A stretch of DNA of 64,000 nt from Pseudoalteromonas lipolytica (lineage in GTDB: Bacteria; Pseudomonadota; Gammaproteobacteria; Enterobacterales; Alteromonadaceae): the NCBI RefSeq assembly GCF_900116435.1, contig NZ_FPAZ01000001.1:111426-175425 (forward strand). The letters run 5' to 3'. Positions 1 through 9,095 of this stretch are shown in pieces. The translations under genes were made by a program, and so were the position numbers. The notes beneath the pieces were generated by a model. It saw only the letters and a list, made by a program, of their open reading frames with translations. It ran no database searches and was not told where the DNA came from. Each line of letters starts with the position of its first letter. Within the stretch, counting starts at the first letter, position 1.

Positions 1-40
1 AGCTACGAGCTACGAGCTACGAGCTACGAGCTACGAGCTA
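1..40. repeat. Tandem 7-bp repeat (AGCTACG), about 5.7 copies
   Basis: The window opens with a perfect run of the heptamer AGCTACG, five full copies plus AGCTA. It ends at base 40 and may extend upstream of the window. The period of 7 is not a multiple of 3 and there is no open frame around it, so it is probably an intergenic simple repeat rather than coding. Confidence 0.85.
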
Positions 41-63
41 ACAAGATTATTGATATATATGAA

Positions 64-97
64 AAAGAGTAAAGTGAAAGCTTTACTCTTTTTTTAT
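64..97 (+). terminator. Rho-independent terminator of a gene upstream of the window
   Basis: An 11-bp perfect stem (AAAGAGTAAAG paired with CTTTACTCTTT) encloses the loop TGAAAG and is followed by a T run. It most likely ends a plus-strand gene lying left of the window. Confidence 0.75.
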
Positions 98-347
98 TGG
101 TTTTGATAGCTGTAACAAATAGGCGCGGTAAATTTTCTAACACTATAATGCCCCTTTATGTGTTTCGACTGCGCTTTACCTCAGAGTATGGTTTGAAGTT
201 TGACCTACTTTTACTATCACCAATACATCGAGTAATGTGTACAGATTATCTCATGCTTAACCCCCATCCTCTCTGTATATAAGAGGATGGATAGATTGTA
301 ATCCTGTACAATCAGGTGCAGCCAAGAGGTGACTGTATTGTTCTAGA
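98..347. other. Intergenic region downstream of mdaB with two hairpins
   Basis: No convincing gene is present. Two perfect inverted repeats can be seen: CCATCCTCT/AGAGGATGG at 264-290 (9-bp stem, 9-nt loop) and GATTGTA/TACAATC at 294-313 (7-bp stem). Neither is followed by a T run on either strand, so they are not clear terminators, though they sit at the 3' end of the minus-strand mdaB transcript. Confidence 0.5.
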
Positions 348-932
348 TTAACTTGAAAACACTTCTTTCAAGTGTGCTTTATACCTATCAAAGTCGTTTT
401 CTACCTGAGGGTTTTTAATGACATCGTTACACATAAAGGTGCCCAAAGGAGACATGCCCAAAAACTGATGAGCTTTATGAAATGGCAAGTACACACCGTC
501 AACACCTACCCCTTCAAAAAACTGAGAAGGATCAGTAAACGAATCTTGTGGGGCATTCCATGTAACCGAAAGCATATACTTTTTGCCTTGAAGCAACCCA
601 CCAGAACCATATTTTTTGTCGCTATCACTTCTTGTTCTCCCATCGCTTTGATACAAACGACCATGACCAAGGGTAAACACGTCATCAATATACTTTTTCA
701 CAATCCAAGGGGCTCCCATCCACCATGCAGGATTTTGGTGGATTACGACATCTGCCCATAACCATTTTTCAATTTCAGTTTCTATATCGTAGCCACTATC
801 GACTTCAGTAACTTTGACATCATGGTTTAACTCGATTAAACATCCATGTGCTAGTTCTACCAACCTACGATTAAGTGTTCCTTCAGAGTGAGCAAACTTT
901 TTACCGCCGTTGATAATTAATACATTACTCAT
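348..932 (-). CDS. mdaB: MdaB-type NAD(P)H:quinone oxidoreductase
   Basis: A 194-residue flavodoxin-fold protein of the MdaB/WrbA-like NAD(P)H dehydrogenase (quinone) group. These FAD-dependent cytosolic enzymes reduce quinones by two electrons and protect against oxidative stress. It has the family N-terminus (VLIINGGKKFAHSEGTLN) and the motif NPAWWMGAPWIVKKYIDDVF. I chose the ATG at 932 because it gives the usual MdaB N-terminus and lies one base after the stop codon of the upstream aldo/keto reductase. A start at 941 with a short overlap is also possible. Coupling to dkgB suggests one two-gene redox operon, likely under the divergent LysR regulator. Confidence 0.88.
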   Translation of the reverse strand: MSNVLIINGGKKFAHSEGTLNRRLVELAHGCLIELNHDVKVTEVDSGYDIETEIEKWLWADVVIHQNPAWWMGAPWIVKKYIDDVFTLGHGRLYQSDGRTRSDSDKKYGSGGLLQGKKYMLSVTWNAPQDSFTDPSQFFEGVGVDGVYLPFHKAHQFLGMSPLGTFMCNDVIKNPQVENDFDRYKAHLKEVFSS

Positions 933-933
933 T

Positions 934-1734
934 TTAATCATCCCATTCTGGAGCAAGACCATCAGGGCTCACTTGACGCCCATTGCGTTCAAGACCATCG
1001 ATCAAATCAATGTCTTCAATCGTCAATCCGAGTTGCTTTGCTTGCAGGTTGCTGATGAGATTTTCGCGTTTGGTTGACGATGGGATCACGGCAAATTCCT
1101 TGGCTAATGCCCACGCCAACACTACTTGCGCTGGTGTTGCTTTGTACTTAGCTGCAATATCAATAATCAAAGATTCCTTTAAAACTTCACCATAGGCTAA
1201 TGTCATGTAAGAGGTTACTTGTATACCGTTTTCTCGCATATATGAGACTAATTTCTGGTTTTGCAAGTATGGACTTAGCTCAATTTGGTTTGTAGCAATA
1301 TTTTCTTTGCCTACTGCATCGAAGGCTTTGTGTAACAACTCAATATTGAAATTTGACACCCCAATTTCTTTAGTTAGCCCAAGGGATTTTGCCTCTAGCA
1401 GAGCCTGCATATACTCTTCGATATTTTCACTCTCACCAGGCCAGTGAATTAGTGTTAGATCCACATAGTCCATTTTCAGTTTCTCTAGACTTTCCTTGAG
1501 GCTTGGGATGAGTTCAGCCTTAGACATATTGTCTACCCAGATTTTGGTTGTGATGTACAACTCTTCTCTAGGTATGCCAGAATCCACTAATGCTTCTCCA
1601 ATGCTCGCTTCATTACCATAGATTTGAGCAGTATCAATCGCGCGATAGCCAACTTCTAATGCGTTTAATACTGAACTTTTTACCACCTCGCCCTCTAAGC
1701 GAAAAGTGCCTACACCAAATGAAGGTACTGTCAT
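934..1734 (-). CDS. dkgB: Aldo/keto reductase, 2,5-diketo-D-gluconate reductase B type
   Basis: A 266-residue AKR5-type aldo/keto reductase with a TIM-barrel fold and NADPH dependence. It closely resembles E. coli DkgB (YafB) throughout: the N-terminus [22 protein letters not shown] holding catalytic Asp34 and Tyr39, the TTKIW lysine and LIHWPG histidine of the tetrad, and the C-terminal APEWDD. Such enzymes reduce methylglyoxal, 2,5-diketogluconate and other carbonyls. The gene is divergent from a LysR gene, as dkgB is from yafC in E. coli. It reads almost directly into mdaB. Confidence 0.92.
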   Translation of the reverse strand: MTVPSFGVGTFRLEGEVVKSSVLNALEVGYRAIDTAQIYGNEASIGEALVDSGIPREELYITTKIWVDNMSKAELIPSLKESLEKLKMDYVDLTLIHWPGESENIEEYMQALLEAKSLGLTKEIGVSNFNIELLHKAFDAVGKENIATNQIELSPYLQNQKLVSYMRENGIQVTSYMTLAYGEVLKESLIIDIAAKYKATPAQVVLAWALAKEFAVIPSSTKRENLISNLQAKQLGLTIEDIDLIDGLERNGRQVSPDGLAPEWDD

Positions 1735-1841
1735 AACGTCTCCAAAGTTTTTATGTTATTGCTGTGAGTACTAACTTTACTTGGCAGGACTGATTCATTA
1801 AAGTTAATATTAATCAATTTTTAATTTACAAAAGGTAACGA
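1735..1841. promoter_or_regulatory. Divergent dkgB / lysR control region
   Basis: This 107-bp AT-rich spacer must hold both divergent promoters. The palindrome TTAATATTAA lies at 1804-1813, close to the LysR start. Autoregulating LysR proteins usually bind such spacers, but no specific operator can be assigned from sequence alone. Confidence 0.4.
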
Positions 1842-2747
1842 ATGAAATCGACTTTGGATGAGATGAAGGCACTAGTCGCTGTTGTAGATACAGGAACGGT
1901 ACGAGGGGCGTCAGAAATTCTTTCTATTACACCAGCTGCAGTGAGCAGAACTATCTCAAGACTGGAAACAAAACTAGAAACTACGTTATTGAGTCGTACT
2001 ACTCGTAGGTTAAGTGTTACGTCAGAAGGAAGAATTTACCTAAAAAGAGTTCGAAAAATACTCGAAGAAGTTGATTTCGCAGAGGATCAATTAAGAGTCC
2101 AAAAAGATAAGCCTTCAGGTCTTTTACGAATTAATGCAGCAACGCCCTTCGCAATTCACGGACTTGCACCTTGTATTACCCATTACCAAACGCTGTACCC
2201 TGACGTTGAAATCGAACTGAATACAAGTGAAGAGAATATTGATTTAGTCGGAAAACAAACGGATATTGCTATCCGTATTGGTCAACTTAAAGATTCAACA
2301 TTGAGAGCTGTATTTATTGGTAGCAGCAGAATACGCATTGTTGCTAGCCCTGAGTATCTAGAGAAATTTGGTGCGCCAAGTTGTATTGATGAACTATCCA
2401 GCCATAGGCTATTGGGATTTAGTAAGCCTGAGATTTTGAAAAATTGGCCACTCATGAATGAAAACGATAAGGTTTTTAAAGCAACGAGTAACTTGCAAGC
2501 AGATAATGGTGAGGTAATTCGACATTTAGCGTTAAGTGGAGCAGGCATCGCATGCTTATCTGATTTTATGACATATAGAGATAGGAAAAATGGCAGTTTG
2601 GTAGAGCTGTTCAAGGATTCTTCTCTCAGAATAGAGCAACCTATTCATGCCATTTACTATAAAAACTCAGCAACATCTCTGCGAATTTCATCATTTATCG
2701 AGTTTATCAAAAGTAACCTTAAAATTGATAATAATGAGTTCATGTAG
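1842..2747 (+). CDS. LysR-family transcriptional regulator, YafC-like
   Basis: A 301-residue regulator with an N-terminal winged helix-turn-helix (about residues 3-62, with VRGASEILSITPAAVSRTIS as recognition region) and a LysR substrate-binding domain from about residue 90. Motifs such as LSRTTRRLSVTSEG are typical of the CrgA/YafC branch. It is divergent from dkgB-mdaB, the same arrangement as yafC/dkgB in E. coli, so it probably controls these redox genes. The inducer is unknown. A start at the ATG following AAAAGGTAACGA is plausible. Confidence 0.88.
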   Translation: MKSTLDEMKALVAVVDTGTVRGASEILSITPAAVSRTISRLETKLETTLLSRTTRRLSVTSEGRIYLKRVRKILEEVDFAEDQLRVQKDKPSGLLRINAATPFAIHGLAPCITHYQTLYPDVEIELNTSEENIDLVGKQTDIAIRIGQLKDSTLRAVFIGSSRIRIVASPEYLEKFGAPSCIDELSSHRLLGFSKPEILKNWPLMNENDKVFKATSNLQADNGEVIRHLALSGAGIACLSDFMTYRDRKNGSLVELFKDSSLRIEQPIHAIYYKNSATSLRISSFIEFIKSNLKIDNNEFM

Positions 2748-2855
2748 CTCTTCCTTATCACCAGAGCTACACATTAGATTGAGTGATTTTCCATACTTTT
2801 AGTAATCCGTACGTTACTAATTTAGTGATGTCACTGACACGAAAATGTCCATCTT

Positions 2856-2886
2856 CGTTTCAACTATTCTGGCTGAAACGTTTTTG
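2856..2886 (+). terminator. Probable terminator of the YafC-like lysR gene
   Basis: A 7-bp stem (CGTTTCA/TGAAACG, 11-nt loop) is followed by TTTTTGT in the spacer between two convergent LysR genes. A second inverted repeat, GTAGCTCT/AGAGCTAC at 2744-2770, overlaps the stop codon but has no T run. Confidence 0.5.
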
Positions 2887-2940
2887 TCCAAAAACCACTG
2901 AGTAAATGCTCTATAGGTTGGCTTTGAGTGAATAGCGAAC

Positions 2941-3828
2941 CTAAGCCCATGTCTGCCGAATGATTGAATTAAAAGTATCATAACGAGCAGGTAATACTCT
3001 GTTTTTTTTACAGACCAAATATAAACTTTCTATTACTGGTTGTTTAGGTTTGAAAACCTTTAAACGTTTAGGGAGATAAAAACTGTCAACGGCACTTTTG
3101 GGTAATACGGTAAAGCCAATGCCTTGAGCGATTGGTTCTAAGATTTGGCTAATTTGGTTAATTGAACCGACAACAGGAATTTTGCTAACATCTAGTTGTG
3201 TTAATTCTTGTTCTAATGATTGCTTAAAATACAAAGACAAATAATGTTCGGCATCTGGATGATTGATTAGCCCTAACTCTGAAAATAATCGCTCCCAGCT
3301 ATTATTAACATTAGCTTTTTGGGGCAAAATCAAACACAGCTCTTCTTTGCCAAGCACTTCAAAATCAAAGAAACTTTCATTGGGTATATTGGTCACAATT
3401 CCTTGGTCAATATGTCCGTTTTTGATATCAGCCAAAATTTGATGATTAGGGGCTGCTTTAATATTAATGTGAATGTTGGGATGTTGATTTTGAAGTGGTA
3501 ATAACCTTGGGTAAAGTAGTAACGCCACTGAACCAGAGCATGCTAAGGTGCATTCTCCTGATAAAGGGTCATCAAAGCTTAGTTGCTCAAAGAGAAACTT
3601 TTCATTCCTTATTAACGCTTTCGCATGGTTGTAAACCAACCGACCTTGCTCAGTAATTGAAAATGACTTCTTCTCTCTTTTAATTAACTTACATCCACAC
3701 GCCTCTTCGAGTTTGTTGATGTGCTGGCTAACTCCCGGTTGAGTCATATAAAGTTTTTCGGCGGTTTGTGTAAAGTGCCCAACATCAACAAGCGTTATGA
3801 ACGTTTCTAACCAAACAGGATTTAGCAT
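2941..3828 (-). CDS. LysR-family transcriptional regulator
   Basis: A 295-residue LysR protein. The N-terminal helix-turn-helix (about residues 5-60) contains FTQTAEKLYMTQPGVSQHI, followed by a linker helix and a periplasmic-binding-like effector domain (GECTLACSGSVALLLYPRLLP onward, starting about residue 92). It is divergent from a VOC-fold protein across a 125-bp spacer and is its most likely regulator. The target pathway is not identifiable. Confidence 0.87.
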   Translation of the reverse strand: MLNPVWLETFITLVDVGHFTQTAEKLYMTQPGVSQHINKLEEACGCKLIKREKKSFSITEQGRLVYNHAKALIRNEKFLFEQLSFDDPLSGECTLACSGSVALLLYPRLLPLQNQHPNIHINIKAAPNHQILADIKNGHIDQGIVTNIPNESFFDFEVLGKEELCLILPQKANVNNSWERLFSELGLINHPDAEHYLSLYFKQSLEQELTQLDVSKIPVVGSINQISQILEPIAQGIGFTVLPKSAVDSFYLPKRLKVFKPKQPVIESLYLVCKKNRVLPARYDTFNSIIRQTWA

Positions 3829-3953
3829 ACCATCACTTAATAACTTTAAATTATCATTTTCATAATAATCGATAATTTCATTTTATCAATAAGCGTTCAT
3901 ATAATTTACTCATTAATTAGATTTTATATTTCAGCAATATCTAGGAGAAAATT
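3829..3953. promoter_or_regulatory. Divergent lysR / VOC gene control region with repeated ATTATC half-sites
   Basis: The AT-rich spacer contains ATTATC at 3850-3855, its inverse GATAAT at 3871-3876, and a further inverse element TTATC at 3883-3887. Overlapping inverted repeats of this kind are compatible with a LysR operator but are weak evidence in such AT-rich DNA. A ribosome-binding site (TAGGAGA) precedes the VOC start. Confidence 0.35.
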
Positions 3954-4445
3954 ATGAAAATGAATCATGTTGGTATTATGGTTGGCGATATGGACAAAGC
4001 GGTTGAGTTCTACACTAAAGCGCTAGGCCTTAGAATTGTAATGAATAACACCAGAGTTATAGAAGAGCGAAAATCAGCAATCGGTCGCATGTGTATTGCG
4101 GTATTCGGTGAAGGCTTCAAAAGCTTTAATATTGCTCACTTAGTAACTACTGATGGTATCGGTGTTGAGCTGTTCGAAATGGTTGACCGCGAAGATTGCC
4201 ACAACGTTGATTTCTCGCGCCTTGGTATCTTCCATTTCTGTTTACAGTTGCCAAAGGAGCAGTTTGAAACAGCAATTAAACGTGTTGAAGAGTATGGTGG
4301 CAAAGTTCGCATGGATATCCACCGTTATCATCCTGAAGATGAACTAAAGCAAGCGCAAATGGTTTACCTAGAAGATCCATTTGGCAACCTATTTGAGTTT
4401 TACTCTCACTCTTACGAAGATACTTACGCTTCAGACTACGAATAA
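3954..4445 (+). CDS. VOC-fold (glyoxalase/dioxygenase superfamily) protein
   Basis: A 163-residue protein of the vicinal-oxygen-chelate superfamily. It begins MKMNHVGIMVGDMDKAVEFY, the canonical first beta-alpha-beta unit with a possible metal-binding His5. It ends with the paired-repeat motif VYLEDPFGNLFEFYSH, whose Glu in LFEFY is the usual last metal ligand. GIFHFCLQL supplies the mid-protein His. The substrate is unknown: VOC proteins include glyoxalase I, extradiol dioxygenases and fosfomycin/bleomycin-resistance proteins. The start has a good AGGAG site. The gene is divergent from a LysR regulator. Confidence 0.82.
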   Translation: MKMNHVGIMVGDMDKAVEFYTKALGLRIVMNNTRVIEERKSAIGRMCIAVFGEGFKSFNIAHLVTTDGIGVELFEMVDREDCHNVDFSRLGIFHFCLQLPKEQFETAIKRVEEYGGKVRMDIHRYHPEDELKQAQMVYLEDPFGNLFEFYSHSYEDTYASDYE

Positions 4446-4698
4446 CATAAAGGAGTAGAAAATTTTCTAGTCTTTGTTTGTTGTTTCTGCCGAGGTGTTG
4501 GTTCATTTTTGTTGTTCATGTGTAGTTTAAAGTAGACGTACACTACTTGTTAATTCTGCATGGTCACAACGTGTATACAGCACGCAATAGTAATTAAAGG
4601 CTTATATCATCGGAGACTTTGGAGTTTAAGAGCAAGACTGAATAATTTTGAAATGAAGTGAGTCAATAGATGAGTAAAATCACTATTTATGAATTAGG
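4446..4698. other. Intergenic region after the VOC gene
   Basis: No gene is seen. The perfect 14-bp palindrome TAGAAAATTTTCTA at 4456-4469 lies eleven bases past the VOC stop codon and is followed by T-rich sequence (GTCTTTGTTTG), so it may act as a weak terminator. The rest looks like decayed sequence leading into the LysR remnant. Confidence 0.4.
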
Positions 4699-4812
4699 CT
4701 AATTATTAAGCAACTTTTGTTTCATAAAATCAATAAATGCACGGTTTTTATTAGTCATGTATTTACTTTGCACAAACTGTAAGCAAATATCCCCCTGATA
4801 ATTAAGCCCTAA
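4699..4812 (-). pseudogene. Remnant of a LysR-family gene (C-terminal ~37 codons only)
   Basis: On the minus strand an open frame of about 37 codons ends at TAG (4699-4701). It reads LGLNYQGDICLQFVQSKYM, then TNKNRAFIDFMKQKLLNN. The stretch ending RAFIDFMKQKL matches the final strand and helix of the effector domain of CrgA-type LysR regulators (usually KVRAFIDFLVERL). Nothing resembling the rest of a LysR gene precedes it. Upstream (about 4813 and beyond) the sequence becomes the pyrF terminator hairpin. I infer a deletion remnant of a third LysR gene in this regulator-rich stretch. Confidence 0.7.
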
Positions 4813-4844
4813 ACAAAAAGAGCAAAGTAAAAACTTTGCTCTTT
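4812..4844 (-). terminator. Terminator of pyrF
   Basis: An 11-bp perfect stem (AAAGAGCAAAG/CTTTGCTCTTT, 6-nt loop) begins 22 bases beyond the pyrF stop. On the minus strand it runs into TTTTTGTTT. Confidence 0.85.
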
Positions 4845-4865
4845 ATTCAGATTAAATAACGCAGG

Positions 4866-5570
4866 TTATTTTAGCGAGTCATTAATTTCTTTTAGTGTTG
4901 CCACTGGGTCTGCAGATTGGGTGATTGGGCGGCCAACGACTAAATAATCGCTGCCATCTTCAACAGCTTGCTTTGGTGTCATAATGCGTTTTTGGTCACC
5001 AGCATCGCTACCTGCAGGGCGAATACCTGGGGTAACCAGTTTAAAGTCTGCGCCTAGCTCTGCTTTTAACTTTTTCGCTTCTTGCGCTGAGCACACTACC
5101 CCATCAAGGCCTGATTCTTTAGCTAGTTTTGCTAGGTAGATAACCTGCTCTTCAGGTGTTTTATCTACACCTAAGCGAGTAAGTTCGGCGGCATCCATGC
5201 TGGTTAATACTGTTACTGCAATCAATAATGGTGCGTCATCACCAAACTGCTCTAATGCTTGCTTTGCTTTGGTCATCATTTCAACGCCGCCAGAAGCATG
5301 CACGTTAACCATCCATACACCCATTTTTGCAGCTGCTGTAACAGCTTTTGCAACGGTGTTTGGAATATCATGAAATTTCAGGTCTAAGAAAACATCAAAC
5401 CCAAGATCTATTAGTTCTTTTACAAAGCTAGGGCCAAAATACGTGAACATTTCTTTGCCTACTTTAAGGCGACACGTTTCAGGCGATAATTGCTTTACAA
5501 ACGTAAGCGCTGTTTGTTGATCGTCATAATCAAGGGCAATTAATACTTTTTTTGAATCTTCGACAGACAT
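4866..5570 (-). CDS. pyrF: Orotidine-5'-phosphate decarboxylase
   Basis: A 234-residue enzyme that converts OMP to UMP, the last step of de novo pyrimidine synthesis. The TIM barrel carries the family signature [11 protein letters not shown] with catalytic Asp63, Lys65 and Asp68, and the phosphate-binding end [10 protein letters not shown]...VVGRPIT. Length is normal. The start has a good AGGAAAG site. It lies 33 bp after lapB, the lapA-lapB-pyrF order known from enterobacteria, and is followed by a strong terminator. Confidence 0.97.
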   Translation of the reverse strand: MSVEDSKKVLIALDYDDQQTALTFVKQLSPETCRLKVGKEMFTYFGPSFVKELIDLGFDVFLDLKFHDIPNTVAKAVTAAAKMGVWMVNVHASGGVEMMTKAKQALEQFGDDAPLLIAVTVLTSMDAAELTRLGVDKTPEEQVIYLAKLAKESGLDGVVCSAQEAKKLKAELGADFKLVTPGIRPAGSDAGDQKRIMTPKQAVEDGSDYLVVGRPITQSADPVATLKEINDSLK

Positions 5571-5603
5571 AACTTTCCTAAAAAACTAATGGACTAATAT
5601 GAA

Positions 5604-6740
5604 TTAAAAACCGTCTATGCCACGGCTTGGAACAATTGTTTCCCAGTGTTTACAAGATGGACACACCCAATAGATGGTATGACTGGTAAAGCCACAATGC
5701 TGGCACTGAAAATCAGGTTTGGTTGCGATATAAGAGGTAACCAATTTATCAATTTGATCTAATACATCTTTAATATCGTTATTTTGTTTCGCGAGCAGTT
5801 GTAATAAAAAGCTAAAGCCACGGATCGTGGGATGACGCTTTAAACTGTCGGTTAAAAATTTAATGGCTTGCTCAATATGCCCTTGTTCAAGGAGTGCTTG
5901 GCAATGCTTTATTTTTATTAATACCCCGCCTTTTTCAAGCAGTTCATTCAGTAAATCATGAAATTGATGCGTTAAGTTAAGTTTGTCATAACTCATCGCC
6001 AGCTCTTCAATAAACACAGGGGCAAAAAAGGTAAACTGGCTAATTAGCTCACGCCAATAGTAAATTGCTTTCACATAATCTTCTTTGGTAAAAGCGCTGT
6101 GGCCGAGCTCATACAAAGGGCGAATAGCTTTGTGGTTTAAGCTAATCGCCTTGCGCATAATTTGTGTATCGTTGTCTTGTAAAGCGGCTTCACAATAAAA
6201 ATTAGCAATGGCTTTAACATGCTGCGGTTTTGTAAATAGCTCACTGTGCGCCTCGTACATGTTAATGCCTTTATCCCACTCTCGCGTTTGCGAATATAGG
6301 TTAATAATAGGCTCTAAGGCTTCTTTGTATCCGGCTTTCACAAGCCAGACTAAATGCTCTTCCGCACCATCTAACAGCCCTGCCATAATATAATCTTCGG
6401 CAAGCTCTAAACGGCTGGAGGCTGCTTGTTGTTCATCTAAACTGGGGTGTTTTAATAACAGCTCATGAATTTTAATTGCACGGTCTAACTCGCCACGACG
6501 GCGAAACATGGTCGCCAATGTTGAATAGTGTTCAACGGAGTCTGCTGCAACTTCAAGAAGATTAATTAAGTGTTCTAAGCCTTGGTCTTCTTCTCTGTCT
6601 AAGAGAAACTTTAGGCCTTTAGAATATTCAGAGGTGATTTGGCGATTAAGCTGATGAGCTTGGTTTTTAGCACTGTTTTTACCCATTATCCAGCCGTAAC
6701 CGGCTGCAACGGGTAAAAGTAAAAACAGAAGCTCAATCAT
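5604..6740 (-). CDS. lapB: Lipopolysaccharide assembly protein B (TPR protein, YciM)
   Basis: A 378-residue inner-membrane-anchored protein. Residues 1-19 form one membrane helix (LLFLLLPVAAGYGWIMG) and the cytoplasmic part is built of TPR repeats. The C-terminus is a rubredoxin-like metal site, CQHCGFTSHTIYWVCPSC. In E. coli LapB works with the FtsH protease to control LpxC, and hence LPS synthesis. The gene follows lapA by 2 bp, so the two are translationally linked. Family length is about 390 residues, so it is complete. Confidence 0.94.
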   Translation of the reverse strand: MIELLFLLLPVAAGYGWIMGKNSAKNQAHQLNRQITSEYSKGLKFLLDREEDQGLEHLINLLEVAADSVEHYSTLATMFRRRGELDRAIKIHELLLKHPSLDEQQAASSRLELAEDYIMAGLLDGAEEHLVWLVKAGYKEALEPIINLYSQTREWDKGINMYEAHSELFTKPQHVKAIANFYCEAALQDNDTQIMRKAISLNHKAIRPLYELGHSAFTKEDYVKAIYYWRELISQFTFFAPVFIEELAMSYDKLNLTHQFHDLLNELLEKGGVLIKIKHCQALLEQGHIEQAIKFLTDSLKRHPTIRGFSFLLQLLAKQNNDIKDVLDQIDKLVTSYIATKPDFQCQHCGFTSHTIYWVCPSCKHWETIVPSRGIDGF

Positions 6741-6742
6741 GA

Positions 6743-7024
6743 TTAGGTGTCTTTATTAGCAACAAGCTTTTTATTGTTTTTTTCAGGCGCTAACTTTTTC
6801 TTTAAGCGATAATTTTGCCACTTTAACTGCGAAAACAGTGTCAAGCTTATAAAACAACCAATGGCGACACCTAAAATAAAGCAGATACTTATTACAACAG
6901 CTAAGGGCAACGTATTACTGGCAATTAAATAATTGATTTGCACAAGTTGTGGATTTTGTGAACCAAGTACAAATGCAATAAATAAGCACAGCGCTATTAA
7001 TACAATTTTTAATACCCTAAACAA
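6743..7024 (-). CDS. lapA: Lipopolysaccharide assembly protein A (DUF1049, YciS)
   Basis: A 93-residue membrane protein with two hydrophobic helices (about residues 5-22 and 42-65) and a basic C-terminal tail, typical of DUF1049/LapA. It partners LapB in LPS quality control. It lies between ihfB and lapB, with lapB starting 2 bp after its stop, matching the conserved ihfB-lapA-lapB order. Confidence 0.9.
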   Translation of the reverse strand: MFRVLKIVLIALCLFIAFVLGSQNPQLVQINYLIASNTLPLAVVISICFILGVAIGCFISLTLFSQLKWQNYRLKKKLAPEKNNKKLVANKDT

Positions 7025-7044
7025 GTAACTACTCCTGTATAAAA

Positions 7045-7332
7045 CTAGGCAATACTCGCATTTACGCGGTCACGTAATTCTTTACCTGGTTTAAAATGTG
7101 GTACGTGCTTACCGTCTAGCTCAACTGTTTCGCCAGTCTTTGGATTACGACCTGTGCGCGGAGAACGATAATGCAATGAGAAACTTCCAAAGCCACGGAT
7201 CTCGATACGATCTGAGCTAGATAATGAACCGGCCATTTGTTCAAGAATTTCTTTAACGGCATTTTCAACATCTTTCACTGGAATGTGTGCGTGTTGTTCA
7301 GCTAGTTGTTCTATCAATTCTGACTTAGTCAT
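7045..7332 (-). CDS. ihfB: Integration host factor subunit beta
   Basis: A 95-residue DNA-bending protein of the HU/IHF family, beginning [18 protein letters not shown]. It carries the [10 protein letters not shown] segment and the beta-arm motif [10 protein letters not shown], whose proline intercalates in the DNA minor groove. With IhfA it forms the heterodimer used in recombination, replication and promoter architecture. It follows rpsA, as in most gammaproteobacteria, though a hairpin terminator lies between them. Confidence 0.97.
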   Translation of the reverse strand: MTKSELIEQLAEQHAHIPVKDVENAVKEILEQMAGSLSSSDRIEIRGFGSFSLHYRSPRTGRNPKTGETVELDGKHVPHFKPGKELRDRVNASIA

Positions 7333-7344
7333 AACGTTTCCTTA

Positions 7345-7378
7345 AAAAGAGATAAAGGAAGGGCAAAACTGCCCTTCC
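7345..7378 (-). terminator. Terminator between rpsA and ihfB
   Basis: A 9-bp perfect stem (GGAAGGGCA/TGCCCTTCC, 4-nt loop) starts 17 bases after the rpsA stop. On the minus strand it is followed by TTTATCTCTTTTT. It should end most rpsA transcripts, leaving ihfB to read-through or its own promoter. Confidence 0.8.
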
Positions 7379-7394
7379 AATTAAAGACTATAGA

Positions 7395-9062
7395 TTAGTC
7401 TTTTTGAGCATTTTTGAATGCTGCAGCCATTGCGTTTTCAAACGCTGGCTCTTCTTTCTTAAGCTTCTCTAGTACTTCTTTCTCTTCTGCTTCGAAAAGA
7501 GCTTTAACAGATAAGCTTAAAGTGCGGTTCTTACGATCAACACCAACGTATTTCGCTTCGATTTCGTCGCCTGCAGAAACTACAGTAGTAGCATCTTCAA
7601 CGCGCTCTTGAGCGATATCAGCTACACGGATGTAACCTTCAACGCCTTCGATTAGCTCAACAGTTGCGCCTTTCGCATCAACTTCAGTCACTTTACCTTT
7701 AACAATAGCACCTTTTTTGTTTGCGTCCAGGTAGTTATTGAAAGGGTCAGCTTCGATTTGCTTAACGCCTAGAGAGATACGCTCACGCTCTGGGTCAACT
7801 TGCAATACGATAGCAGTGATTTCGTCGCCTTTCTTGAATTCACGTACAGCTTCTTCGCCTGGCGTGTTCCAAGAAATGTCTGAAAGGTGAACAAGACCGT
7901 CAATACCGCCTTCAAGACCGATGAAGATACCGAAGTCAGTGATTGATTTGATCTTACCAGTAACTTGGTCGCCTTTGTTTTGTAGACGAGCAAATTCTTG
8001 CCATGGGTTAGCAATACATTGCTTAAGACCAAGAGAAATACGACGACGCTCTTCGTCGATTTCAAGAACCATAACTTCAACAGTGTCACCTAGTGAAACA
8101 ACTTTTGAAGGGTGGATGTTCTTGTTAGTCCAATCCATTTCAGAAACGTGTACTAGACCTTCAACGCCTTCTTCGATTTCAACGAAACAGCCGTAATCTG
8201 TAAGGTTAGTAACACGACCAGAAAGCTTAGAACCTTCTGGGTAACGACCAGCGATAGCTGCCCATGGATCTTCGCCAAGTTGTTTAAGACCTAGAGATAC
8301 ACGAGTTTTATCTTTGTCGAATTTAAGAACTTTAACTGCGATTTCGTCGCCAACATTAACGATTTCTGAAGGGTGCTTAACACGCTTCCACGCCATGTCT
8401 GTGATGTGTAGTAGACCGTCAACACCACCAAGGTCAACGAACGCACCGTAATCAGTAAGGTTCTTAACGATACCTTTAACTTCTTGACCTTCAACAAGGT
8501 TAGCAAGAAGTTCTTCACGCTCTTGTGAGTTTTCTGATTCGATAACTGCACGGCGAGAAACAACAACGTTGTTACGTTTTTGGTCAAGCTTGATTACTTT
8601 GAACTCAAGCTCTTTACCTTCAAGGTGAGTTGTGTCACGTACTGGACGAACATCAACAAGTGAACCAGGTAGGAAAGCACGGATTGAATCAACTTCAACA
8701 GTGAAACCGCCTTTAACTTTACCGTTGATAACACCAGTAACAGTTTCTTGCTCTTCACATGCTTTTTCTAAGCGGATCCACGCTTCGTGACGCTTCGCTT
8801 TCTCACGAGAAAGGATAGTTTCACCGAAACCGTCTTCGATTGCATCTAACGCAACATCTACTTCGTCGCCAACAGCAACTTCTAGTTCACCAGCAGCATT
8901 TTTGAATTGCTCAGCAGGGATTGCACTCTCAGATTTAAGACCAGCATCAACAAGTACGATGTTGTTCTCGATTGAGATAACTGTACCTTTAACGATAGAG
9001 CCTTGCTCTGCTTCAAAACCCTTTAGGCTTTCTTCAAATAACTGCGCAAAATTTTCTGACAT
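7395..9062 (-). CDS. rpsA: 30S ribosomal protein S1
   Basis: A 555-residue protein with six S1/OB-fold repeats. Repeats are marked by phrases such as [38 protein letters not shown] and [19 protein letters not shown]1 binds mRNA at the ribosome and helps initiation on weak Shine-Dalgarno sites. Length agrees with the 557-residue E. coli protein. It lies downstream of cmk, the standard order. The leader has hairpins that may take part in the autogenous control known for rpsA. Confidence 0.98.
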   Translation of the reverse strand: MSENFAQLFEESLKGFEAEQGSIVKGTVISIENNIVLVDAGLKSESAIPAEQFKNAAGELEVAVGDEVDVALDAIEDGFGETILSREKAKRHEAWIRLEKACEEQETVTGVINGKVKGGFTVEVDSIRAFLPGSLVDVRPVRDTTHLEGKELEFKVIKLDQKRNNVVVSRRAVIESENSQEREELLANLVEGQEVKGIVKNLTDYGAFVDLGGVDGLLHITDMAWKRVKHPSEIVNVGDEIAVKVLKFDKDKTRVSLGLKQLGEDPWAAIAGRYPEGSKLSGRVTNLTDYGCFVEIEEGVEGLVHVSEMDWTNKNIHPSKVVSLGDTVEVMVLEIDEERRRISLGLKQCIANPWQEFARLQNKGDQVTGKIKSITDFGIFIGLEGGIDGLVHLSDISWNTPGEEAVREFKKGDEITAIVLQVDPERERISLGVKQIEADPFNNYLDANKKGAIVKGKVTEVDAKGATVELIEGVEGYIRVADIAQERVEDATTVVSAGDEIEAKYVGVDRKNRTLSLSVKALFEAEEKEVLEKLKKEEPAFENAMAAAFKNAQKD

Positions 9063-9095
9063 TATACGTCTCTAAATAATTAAATAACCAATTAG

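Noticed and set aside
97..282. 61-codon open frame on the plus strand near the left end
   Set aside because: It begins with a non-ATG codon directly after a terminator, has no ribosome site, and its product resembles nothing known. It also runs through a hairpin.
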